Source: an uncultured Ignavibacteria bacterium
GTDB lineage: Bacteria > Bacteroidota > Ignavibacteria > Tepidaquicellales > Tepidaquicellaceae
Reading direction: 5' to 3'
Assembly (NCBI GenBank): GCA_937974175.1
Contig: CALJIG010000037.1
Coordinates: 39,122 to 103,121 of the forward strand
DNA length: 64,000 nt
Made by a program: the position numbers and the translations under genes. The notes under the pieces are model-generated. The model saw only the letters and a list, made by a program, of their open reading frames with translations, was not told the origin of the DNA and ran no database searches. Shown piece by piece: positions 34,287-43,800 of this stretch (the stretch's first letter is position 1; every line of letters begins with the position of its first letter).

Positions 34287-34835
34287 TCAATCTGCCCATA
34301 CATAATATGTATGATTTATTGAAGGCGGATTTGTGCGATATGCAGCAAATTTAACTATACCAATACCGGGCTTAAGCCAGATTTCAGTATTAAAGGTAAT
34401 TGATAAACGATAATCTATTCTTATGCAATCATTAAATATCTGTTTCTCGGTTTTAACGGTTTCAATGGCTGAACCGATGACAGCTTTCCACTCACCATAC
34501 TCCCATGAATACCCCTTTATTAAATTTTTACCGGGAATTAACAAAGCTTCTGTTCCATTCTCAATTGTATAAACTGCTCCGGTACTTTCATCAACTTTCA
34601 GATTTAATTCAGAATCTTTTTTATTAAAGAATGGATTTGATGACAGAACAGCATAAGTATAATTGCCGTCTTTTCTCACGGAACTCACTTTGATTGAAAC
34701 TAGTTCTGTTTCCGTTCGCGGTGCTTCGTTAATGTAATTAAAGGATGAATTTTCTTTAAGCGGAAATGCTCCGCCTGATTTTTCATTACATGAAGTAAAG
34801 AGGATTGCAAGAATAAATATATAAATTTTAATCAA
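34287..34835 (-). CDS. Lipoprotein of unknown function
   Basis: 182 residues with a clear lipoprotein signal (MIKIYIFILAILFTSC, Cys16). The mature part is beta-rich with no motif I recognise; it includes an EYGEWKAVIGSA stretch and ends in LKPGIGIVKFAAYRTN-type strands, reminiscent of small lipocalin-like or LolA/B-like folds (weak). It starts 29 bases after birA and may be co-transcribed with it. Envelope location is inferred from the signal. Confidence 0.8.
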   Translation of the reverse strand: MIKIYIFILAILFTSCNEKSGGAFPLKENSSFNYINEAPRTETELVSIKVSSVRKDGNYTYAVLSSNPFFNKKDSELNLKVDESTGAVYTIENGTEALLIPGKNLIKGYSWEYGEWKAVIGSAIETVKTEKQIFNDCIRIDYRLSITFNTEIWLKPGIGIVKFAAYRTNPPSINHTYYVWAD

Positions 34836-34864
34836 GCTCGTTTTTAAGATTTACAACAAATCAA

Positions 34865-35644
34865 CTAATAAACAAATGTGATTTCTCCTGAATAAAAGTT
34901 CTTTATATCTCCATCGGATAAAACTACTTTCAATGAACCGTCCTCTTCTATATCCGCAATTTTTGCTTCTACCTCTGATGAATCTGCCACAACAAGGAAT
35001 TTTACTTTTTTTCCCACTAACTCACTGTTCTTTTTCCATAGAGTCATCAGTTCATTTCGCAGCTCAATTAAATGCAGGTTAGCATAAAAATTCTGAAGGA
35101 ATGAAATTAAAAGTTCTTCAATATTGTGGATAGTATTAGTCTCATTGGCAAGTGATGTAGCTTTATGAGCAATATCTTCAGGTATTTCAGACTTATTCAC
35201 ATTTAATCCGATACCGATAATAAAATTTTTTTCAGCCTCATTTAAACCTGATACGTCGAGTAATATTCCGCATATCTTTTTCTTATTGAGAAGAACATCA
35301 TTGGGCCATTTAAGATGAACATGAATATTATTATGCGATGATAAAAAATGTTTAAGAGTCTCTGATAAAATATATGAGGTATAAAAATTTACAAGGTGAA
35401 TATTATCAACACTTATTTTGAACTTTTTTACCAGTGAGAAAGTAAGATCTTCATCATGAGCCGTAAGCCATTTCCTGCCGAATCTTCCTTTGCCGTCTTT
35501 CTGATGTGAAGTAATAACAATTCCATCCGGAGGAAGATTATTTTCCTTTGCATATTTATTAGTGGAATCCATCTCCTCAAAATGAACAACATAATTGAGA
35601 AGAGTTTCTTTCACCAGTTCCTTATTTAATAGTTCAACGTCCAC
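34865..35644 (-). CDS. birA: Biotin-[acetyl-CoA-carboxylase] ligase
   Basis: Activates biotin to biotinyl-AMP and attaches it to the carboxylase carrier protein. 259 residues: a single-function ligase without the N-terminal DNA-binding domain, so it is not a repressor. Motifs are FEEMDSTNKYAKE, the biotin/AMP loop GKGRFGRKWL, LKWPNDVLLNKKKICGILLD, GIGLNVN and a small C-terminal SH3-like domain (VEAKIADIEEDGSLKVVLSD). It is followed by a lipoprotein gene. Confidence 0.93.
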   Translation of the reverse strand: MDVELLNKELVKETLLNYVVHFEEMDSTNKYAKENNLPPDGIVITSHQKDGKGRFGRKWLTAHDEDLTFSLVKKFKISVDNIHLVNFYTSYILSETLKHFLSSHNNIHVHLKWPNDVLLNKKKICGILLDVSGLNEAEKNFIIGIGLNVNKSEIPEDIAHKATSLANETNTIHNIEELLISFLQNFYANLHLIELRNELMTLWKKNSELVGKKVKFLVVADSSEVEAKIADIEEDGSLKVVLSDGDIKNFYSGEITFVY

Positions 35645-35760
35645 TTATTCAGTATATGTGTTTTCGAATAATAATTTAATCAAAATTGATATTAAAGGAA
35701 AAGAATATTTCTTAACAATGTGAGCTAAAAGAATAGATTTTTCAGATAAATACAAACAAA

Positions 35761-35785
35761 AAAGGCGAAGTATTACTTCGCCTTT
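35761..35785 (-). terminator. Terminator of the first PorU-like gene
   Basis: Perfect stem AAAGGCGAAGT / ACTTCGCCTTT with a T run on the minus strand, 25 bases past the stop. It closes the long cluster reading from 64000. Confidence 0.93.
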
Positions 35786-35809
35786 AAAACTAAGTCTATT
35801 TTACAAAAA

Positions 35810-38800
35810 TTATTTCAATACAACTAATTTCTGTATCGCTGTTTCTGTCTTTAAATCATCTTCAACTACCATTTTATATAGATAAACTCCGTTAGCTATA
35901 TAATCGCCGTCACTGTCTCTTGCATCCCATGGAATCTGATTATACCCAACATTAAGAGGAGCAATAATTTCCTTTATAAGTTTTCCCGATACTGTGTATA
36001 TTTTTATTTTGCAGTCACGCGGCTTTGTGCCTGAAGCAATATTAAATACAAAATTTGTTTCTCTTGAAACAGGATTCGGATAATTATAAAAATCCTTTAC
36101 GAATAATTCATTCGATACAACAACATCATAGGTAATGCTGTCTATTTTTGCTCCGCCATTATCAGTAATCATAATTGTCAGTTTATTATCACCGAATATA
36201 AGCTCAGGTGTAAAATTTAATTCAACATTGTCAGATGAATAATTTTCAAGACCTTTTGATTTTATGTTCTGACCGGGGACATTGCTGTGGTAAGGAATAT
36301 ACTTCTGATTTAAATAAAGCTTTACATTTGAGGAATCATTTGCAGGCTTTATTGTATTTTTAGCATCGCCCGGATTTTCAGGATTTTCCGTTGAAGTAAA
36401 CAATGATGCAACGTCATTTAACCTGATTTTAACATCCGGATTTTTTCTTACAAAGTCACCATTTTTAACTGCAATACCATCGAAGTAAACATCGGCCACA
36501 GGCATAATTGGTGTGGAAATAATTCTGAAATTAATCTGACCTGTATTATTATAATAGAAAAACTCATTTGATTTTCCGTAAGGAATAACCTCTGCATAAA
36601 TTGAAACAGATGTAGGAGCAACCAACGGCGAATTATCTCTTGGTATTACTATATCCTGAATTACTCTATAGGAACTATCAACACTCACTAATGCAGAAAT
36701 AGTATCTGCTCTAAGAATTTTTCTTCCGGGAGTAAACGGGAAGTAATACCAGTTTACATAAAATTTATTTATGTCTTTATATCCAACATTATAAAATCTG
36801 AAATCTATTTTCACTTTTTGTCCTAACTTTACAGCTGAATCCTTACAATAAAATGAAGTTTTTTTCATAACAACTTCGTACGGCGGGTTGTACTGTGCAT
36901 TAACAGATTTTATTACCGGAGAAGGTGCGGCAGAAAGAGTATCTACGTTAAGCTTAACAAGAAGATTTACATTCGGATAAGTAAACGCATTAAGAGTATC
37001 CAGATTTAATCCTGCTAAGTTTGTAACGTTGGAATATAATAAAGCAGAAGAGTTGTCTTTCTTTATTCCATAAACATCAGTTGTAACAGAGTTTCCTGCT
37101 CCTGTAATTTGTTCCAATCCAATTTTTTTCCAGTTTTGCACAGGTCCTAAATTTACTGTTACAGTTCCGAAACTCCTCATGTATTTAGGACTAAGATAAC
37201 TATTGGACGGACACCAGTTAGACGGACAGGTATTTGCAGTGTTATTCCTGCGGAATTCTTCAGATACCTGAGAGCTGCTAGCTCCTTTGTAACCGATAAA
37301 GCTCCATGTCCAGAACTGGTTAAAGCCCGGAGTTGAATCCGCATAGACACTTCCGAATTGTCTGAATGCGTTTTTACATGCTGCATTCATTGAGTTAGAA
37401 GTTGTTACAATAGATTTAACAACCATTATAAAATTGGAAGAGTCAGTATTGTTAAGATAATTTGCAACTGAATCTGCTGATGATGCAGAGTTAAATCTGA
37501 AATTTTTAAATTCCTGAATCTTCATATCAGTTCTTCTTACTCTTAATATATTTAGTCCCGGATTTAGACTCTGCCCTATGTTTATCTGACTGCTGTTTAC
37601 AATAAAGAATGAACTTTCTTCTCCGTTATTTCCCAAAGAGTAAGCTCTCATTGTACCGCTTGATTGCGGGATAGATAAACCGCCTGACTGATATACAACA
37701 TTATTAAAATTAGCTTCGTTGAACTGATTTTTTGATTTAAGATATATTACTATGTTAGTATCAAGTGCATTATCTTTTTTACTCGTTCGCATTGCCGTAA
37801 AAGGTCTTGTATTGTAGCTGAACGTTTGAGTCTGAGACCAACCGGAGAGGTTCCCGTTAATAGATGCATTAGTTCTCCAGTAATATGTTAAATTGGAATC
37901 TTTCACAGGTATCACTGTCTGAAATTTCGAAAATACACCTGCGGGGTTATTATTAATAAATGTTATCGGATTGGTGAATGAAACACTTGTATCTAACTGA
38001 AGTGTAAGCTGTATTGTATTTACAGCTGGGTCACTTTCAGGATTTAAGCATGTAAAATAAACTGTATCAGTATTGATTACTGAATTACTTACGGGCTTTA
38101 ACGGAACAAATGAATTGTTCTTTAAATTAACAGGAACGTTAAGAATATTATTCGCCGGGTCTTCCTGTGTGTACCAGTTATCGGGGTCTAATGTAACACG
38201 TACAAAATAAATTCCAAGTGTATCTAAGGTAAAATTATAAGATGCTGAATCAGTGAATTTAAAATTTCTTAGAATAGTGTCCTGTGATTTATACGCATTA
38301 TTATTTTTTAAAATCTGAAATTTAATCTTGAGTGAATCAGCTGAAATCCCGAAATTTTTCGGATATGCTGTTATTCTTACATTCTGGCTAAGCACGGGAT
38401 TCTGATCGGAAATTCTGTATTGGTCATCTTTAATGGAAAACTCAGGATATTCAGGAAGCATTAACTTTTGAGCTGGATCGCCCAGGAAATTAAAACACTC
38501 CAGTGAAATTCTTGATGAAAAGTTTGCCGAATCATTTTTCATTATTGAAGTAGCAACCCTAAGCAAGTCACCTTGTCTTCTATACGAGCTGTCTTTTAAA
38601 GCACTGTACATGTAATTATTAAGAATATTAGTAGCGGTAGTAAATGCCCAACCCGTACAGCCGACATATCCTATAGCGCCTTTATTTTCATAAATAAAAA
38701 ACTTTTCACCAAATCCACGTACAGCCGGGTCAGAATTTTTAGCGGTGAAGCATGTCATACTGAATAACAGTGGGAGTTTTATCCCGTTAGAAAGAAGATT

Positions 38801-40726
38801 CGGGTCTTCAAGCCCCTGATCCCAGGTACCGTTACCGGCATGTCCGCTGTAATTTATTATAAGTGAGCCGCGGTTAAAATCATTGATAATAGAATCCTGA
38901 AAATTGTATGTAGCTCCGCCCTGCCCGTCTATTCTGTAAATCTTATCAACAGTTCCTGCTAAAGGTTTTGGAGTGATATAAGTATTGGTATAAATGTTTG
39001 AAATGCTCTGAAAGTAATTCTGCTCTGACTGTGAAACGCCGCCTGTAACTAAAATAAATCTTTTAACCCAATCATTTAATGGCTGATTATTGTAGTTTAC
39101 AATTTTATTCTTCATTATTTCAGCCTCACCTACAGTAAATGCAGGCAGCCTTCCGATTGCAATATTCTGGGAATAAATAGTGCTGTTCAGATTAAATGTG
39201 GTAAAGAAGTTATCACTGTTTGGGTTTCCATAAACCGGTACAATGTTTCCGTAATACGAAGGAGCTGAAACATTATTTTTAGGGTCAGTTGAACCTCGGC
39301 CGAAAAGGCAAACATATTTTAATTTAGGGGCTGTCCAGTTATCATAAGCAGTTTTGAAAAATAATCTTATTGCTGCCGGATTTTCCATTCCATAATTGTA
39401 AACATCGTAGATATCTTCAAGCTCGGCTTTTACACTCCGCATTCCATCAAAAGACTGCCTGAACGAACGGATTGCTTCAGCCTGAGATTCAAACATTCTG
39501 TTATAAACAATTATGTAATCAGCGCCTGTAGCATTTGTAACAAGATTTGGCACGGACTTTTGCTTAACTCGCAAAGGTTTTTGAGTAATATCTGCATTCA
39601 CTATCTGCAGCTTTGCATCAGATTTTGATGTAAACAATAAATTCCCGGATGAATAAGAATTATTAACTATTCTTAAATTGTTTTTTGTATCGTAAATATT
39701 TACCGGTGCAGAAATGTTAGCGGAATTAACGGTAAATTTCTTTGAAGTAGTATCGCCTGCCGGTAAACTAATCTTTAGTGAATTACCTGCCAGCGAAAAC
39801 TGTCTTGGATATTGTATTTCGAAAAAATCAAAATAAAACTGGAGGTTCAGATTTCCACCAGGAGCATAAAAAAATCTGAATTGATTTGGAGATACAGTTG
39901 ATAAAAGCGCAGTCGATAATGTAATAGTAGTATCCATTCTGTTAAAATCATTCGCATAGGCGATTGCAACAACAGCATTGTTCAGATAAACCGATAACGT
40001 ATGTTCATTAAATAAAGAAGTGCTTCTTGCCGCAGGGTATCCCGCTATCCTTAGCTTAAACGTAGAACTACCTGCATCAAGTTTGGGTACGGAAACGTTT
40101 TGATATACATTATAAAATGGTTCAATATATTTCCAATACCAGTTTTCTCCGATAAATTTATCAACAGAGAATCTTCTGAAATCATTTACATTAAGCTGCT
40201 GCCCTAATGAAAATACTGAATCCTTTTCAAAGTGAATTGTTTCGGTAAAATTATTACTGCTGTAATCAATTTCTGATGAATAACTATAATCTGTAAATCT
40301 TGTACCGGTAGCACCACCCCAGTCTACCCAGTAAACATTTGTATCGGAATATAAGTCATAGTATTCGTCTAAAGAATACTGCAATGCTCCCACTTCGTCA
40401 TAGTACTTTGTCTGGCCCGCGTAGTTTCTCTGACCGTAAAAATCGAAATAATCCGAAACGTCAAACAAGCCATCTGTTTCGCCTGCAAAGTATAATGGAA
40501 TCTGATTTCCTTTATTATATACTTTGACTGTTCTGGGATCTATTTTAGACGGATCGATTCCTGCATTTGTAAAATCTGTACGATCTATTCTGTACATTGC
40601 ATCTTGCACAACATACATTTTTAAATAAGTTTTGCCGGGAGTAATCCAGTTAGGATTTTGAGAATATGAACTTTGGCATAATAATGCGAAGCAAAATAAA
40701 ATGAGTAAGGGTAAATATTTTTTCAC
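35810..40726 (-). CDS. PorU-type C25 cysteine peptidase (gingipain family), copy 1
   Basis: Exported protein of 1638 residues; signal peptide MKKYLPLLILFCFALLCQSSYSQ. The N-terminal domain (WITPGKTYLKMYVVQDAMYR, IPLYFAGETDGLFDVSDYFD) matches the PorU type. The peptidase C25 core (~400-770) has the catalytic His in NYSGHAGNGTW (H629) and Cys in FSMTCFTAKN (C659), then GEKFFIYENKGAIGYVG. Long beta-rich repeats follow, and the end is FlgD-like (KIYTVSGKLIKE, PWDARDSDGDYIANGVYLYK), as in PorU proteins of Bacteroidota. PorU removes the sorting domain of T9SS cargo and links cargo to A-LPS. This protein is longer than usual (about 1100-1300), so it may be a PorU paralogue. A paralogue lies directly upstream. 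Confidence 0.85.
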   Translation of the reverse strand: MKKYLPLLILFCFALLCQSSYSQNPNWITPGKTYLKMYVVQDAMYRIDRTDFTNAGIDPSKIDPRTVKVYNKGNQIPLYFAGETDGLFDVSDYFDFYGQRNYAGQTKYYDEVGALQYSLDEYYDLYSDTNVYWVDWGGATGTRFTDYSYSSEIDYSSNNFTETIHFEKDSVFSLGQQLNVNDFRRFSVDKFIGENWYWKYIEPFYNVYQNVSVPKLDAGSSTFKLRIAGYPAARSTSLFNEHTLSVYLNNAVVAIAYANDFNRMDTTITLSTALLSTVSPNQFRFFYAPGGNLNLQFYFDFFEIQYPRQFSLAGNSLKISLPAGDTTSKKFTVNSANISAPVNIYDTKNNLRIVNNSYSSGNLLFTSKSDAKLQIVNADITQKPLRVKQKSVPNLVTNATGADYIIVYNRMFESQAEAIRSFRQSFDGMRSVKAELEDIYDVYNYGMENPAAIRLFFKTAYDNWTAPKLKYVCLFGRGSTDPKNNVSAPSYYGNIVPVYGNPNSDNFFTTFNLNSTIYSQNIAIGRLPAFTVGEAEIMKNKIVNYNNQPLNDWVKRFILVTGGVSQSEQNYFQSISNIYTNTYITPKPLAGTVDKIYRIDGQGGATYNFQDSIINDFNRGSLIINYSGHAGNGTWDQGLEDPNLLSNGIKLPLLFSMTCFTAKNSDPAVRGFGEKFFIYENKGAIGYVGCTGWAFTTATNILNNYMYSALKDSSYRRQGDLLRVATSIMKNDSANFSSRISLECFNFLGDPAQKLMLPEYPEFSIKDDQYRISDQNPVLSQNVRITAYPKNFGISADSLKIKFQILKNNNAYKSQDTILRNFKFTDSASYNFTLDTLGIYFVRVTLDPDNWYTQEDPANNILNVPVNLKNNSFVPLKPVSNSVINTDTVYFTCLNPESDPAVNTIQLTLQLDTSVSFTNPITFINNNPAGVFSKFQTVIPVKDSNLTYYWRTNASINGNLSGWSQTQTFSYNTRPFTAMRTSKKDNALDTNIVIYLKSKNQFNEANFNNVVYQSGGLSIPQSSGTMRAYSLGNNGEESSFFIVNSSQINIGQSLNPGLNILRVRRTDMKIQEFKNFRFNSASSADSVANYLNNTDSSNFIMVVKSIVTTSNSMNAACKNAFRQFGSVYADSTPGFNQFWTWSFIGYKGASSSQVSEEFRRNNTANTCPSNWCPSNSYLSPKYMRSFGTVTVNLGPVQNWKKIGLEQITGAGNSVTTDVYGIKKDNSSALLYSNVTNLAGLNLDTLNAFTYPNVNLLVKLNVDTLSAAPSPVIKSVNAQYNPPYEVVMKKTSFYCKDSAVKLGQKVKIDFRFYNVGYKDINKFYVNWYYFPFTPGRKILRADTISALVSVDSSYRVIQDIVIPRDNSPLVAPTSVSIYAEVIPYGKSNEFFYYNNTGQINFRIISTPIMPVADVYFDGIAVKNGDFVRKNPDVKIRLNDVASLFTSTENPENPGDAKNTIKPANDSSNVKLYLNQKYIPYHSNVPGQNIKSKGLENYSSDNVELNFTPELIFGDNKLTIMITDNGGAKIDSITYDVVVSNELFVKDFYNYPNPVSRETNFVFNIASGTKPRDCKIKIYTVSGKLIKEIIAPLNVGYNQIPWDARDSDGDYIANGVYLYKMVVEDDLKTETAIQKLVVLK

Positions 40727-40866
40727 GTGGTTTTCTTTTTATAAAAATTACGACTAAAGTAATTATAAATATACTGGTTATACGTCAAAAAACATAGTAA
40801 AATGTAGTATTGTTACTATTATTTTTTGCTGAATTAGTGAGAGAGATTTATAAAAATCCCTCATTT

Positions 40867-43800
40867 TTATTTTAGAATTGCAATTTTTTCTATCTTTGTC
40901 TCCAGCTTAGAATCTCCGGTCAATATCATCTTATAAAAATATATTCCATTAGCTATTGCATCTCCGTCATTATCCCGTCCGTCCCATTCAACTTGATTAT
41001 AACCAATTGAAAGATTGTCGAGATTTATATCTTTAATAAGTCTACCGGCAGCAGTATAAATTTTAATTTTACCTGTATCAGGCCGTTTTGCGCCTTGAAG
41101 ATTAAATGTAAATGTTGTTCTGTCTTTGAACGGATTAGGGTAATTTGCCAGACTTAACAACTTCAAATCATAATTGACCTGGAAATTATTTTTAATCGTA
41201 TCTCCGATATTTCCTGTCTTATCCACAAAGTCGAATTCTATTTTATGCTCTCCTTCTGAAAGCTTTGGATAATATTTCACAGTTGCAGCAAGCTTATATC
41301 CCCGGGCAACTATAAATTGTAAGTCAGGATTATTGGCATAAGGTACATATTTTGAATCAAGCTTTATCTTTACAGTATTTGTATCAGCACCGTCAATTGC
41401 AATCGGGCTGTCATCATACAGCTCAATAATAATTTCCGGATTCGCCTGAATATAATCTCCGTTCGTTAAATTCTGTCCGTCGAAAGTTATATTTGCAATT
41501 GGTTTTAACGAATCGGCTTTTACAAGAATCTGAGTTACCCCGGTATTATTATAAGAATTAAATTCATTCACAGCGTATGCAGGATAGGAGTCATAATAGA
41601 TAGTTACAGAGTCGCTTTGATTTCCTAAACCATAAGTGGAAAACTTCACCTGTGAATTTCTTATTTCATCTACTACTATCGGACTTCTCATTGTATCAAG
41701 TTTTAAAATCCTTTTCTGTCCGTTAACAAAAGTATACCATGTATTTATTGTAGAATATATTGAAGAGTATCCGATATTAGTATAACTTACACCCAATGTA
41801 ACACTATCACCTTCCTGCAGAACAGTATCAGGCTTAGTAAACGAATAATTATCCACGGCAAGTTCTACCGGAGGAATATAGTTTAACACAAAAGACTTCA
41901 ATGATGGAGGTGTATTTCCCTGAAGCGAATCCAGATTGAAAGCAGAAGTGATAGTGATATTCGGATAAGTAAGAGCATTCAAAGTATCCAAATTAAATGA
42001 AGGTCCAACATTGCTGTATAATAAAACACTTTGATCGGCAGTATTTTTGCCGAAGATATTATATTTAATACTGGAGAACGGCTGCACATTTTCAAATGCA
42101 GTAAAGTTTTTCCATGACCTTGCAGGACCGAAATTTTGTGTCAAGCTTCCGTTTGTTGTCTGAAAGCTTCTGGTAATACCGGCATCAGACGGGCAATAGT
42201 TTTCTACGCAGCTATTTTTTACATTATTAGGATGAAAATCTTCAGAACAATTTTGCGGTAAAGCTCCCCTTGAACCAATAAACGCCCAGCTTTGAAATGC
42301 ATAAGTTATAACGCTGTCAACCATTGTTGATCCGAATTCTTTTATTTTATTCTTAGCATTCTGCCTTAGACTGTCTCCGGCAAAGAATTTAACTCTCCCC
42401 ATAAGAATGTATTGATTCGAGTCCAATGTATTTAAATAATTTACAATGGAATCCGAACTTGCGGCAGAATTCATTGAGTATCTCTTAACTCCGATTAAAC
42501 TTCCTGTAAGTTTATTTACAGTAAGCATAAAAAGTCCCATAAGAGCAGGATTATCTATCCTGTAAACTCCCCCATTAAATGTGAACTCAGAAGCTTCCTC
42601 TCCTGTATTACCGTGAGCATGAACACGTAATGAAGAATTTCTGTAGGGAAGTGTAAATCCCGTACCCGAGTTGAATACTAAATTCTGATAACTTCCCGCA
42701 TCGAACTGTCCGAGCCTTTTTTTAGATAATTTTATTATAGAGTCAACTGCTTCTGAAGAACGGGCTAAAGTTCCTGATGGATTATAAATTAATCTTTGAG
42801 TTGTTGACCAGCCCGATGAATCATTATTAATAACAGAGTTCATTCTCCAGTAATAGACCAGATTAGTATCTGCGACAGGTAAAGTAGTTCTGAATTTTGT
42901 TGCAACTCCACCCGTTACTTGTTTAAAAAATGTTCTCGGATTAGAAAAGGTTAAAGTAGTATCTACCTGCAACAAAACTTTGACGTTGTTCTTAGATGCA
43001 TCAACATTCGGATTAATACCGACAAACTCTATAGAGTCAGTAATTATAAATGAATTATCAACTGGTTTTAACGGCACGTAAGATACATTTCTTATAGGTA
43101 TATTAACATTTATCGAATTATTTGTTTTATTTTCCTGAGGGTATCTGTTCTCAGGGTCTATAGTATATTTCAGGCTGTAGTTTCCACTCGATGTTATTTT
43201 AAAATTATAACTGACAGTATCAGAAATTCTTCCATAGTTTTTTAGAATAGTATCCTTTAACGGCTGTGCAATTCCGTTTCTGAAAAACTGAAATCTCATT
43301 TTTACTGAATCTACACCTATTCCATAATTGCTCGGATAAAATTTAATTGTTACAGGGTCATTTATAGCAGGGAATGGATTTGACATAGAAAAATTTCCCG
43401 GTAGAATTTCAAATTCGGGATATGCCGGCAATAGTATTTTTGAAGCCGGGTCACCTAAAAGAGCATAAGTATTAAGGGTGAATCTTGAATTATAATTATT
43501 AGCACCCGAAACTGAATCAGCCATAACTGCACTTCGCATCATTTCTCCCTGTCTTCGGCTTCCATTTTTCATTGCATCTAAAAATCTTCTGTTCAAAGTA
43601 ATTCCGTTACCTGAAAATGTCCAACCTGTGTTTCCTACAAAACCAATAGCGCCTTTGTTCTGAAGATAGATAAACTTTTCTCCGAAACCTCTGAATTCAT
43701 TAATAGCATTTTTACCTGTGAAACAAGTCATACTAAAAATTAACGGAAGCCTTGAACCATTAGAAAGCAAATCAGGATTTTCAAGTCCGTTATCCCAGGT

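Noticed and set aside
34865..35644. BirA as biotin repressor
   Set aside because: The N-terminal helix-turn-helix domain is absent; only the ligase domain is present.
40740..40866. Terminator between the two PorU-like genes
   Set aside because: The only hairpin (GAG-x-GATTT / AAATC-x-CTC) has a mismatch and no T run in the right direction.
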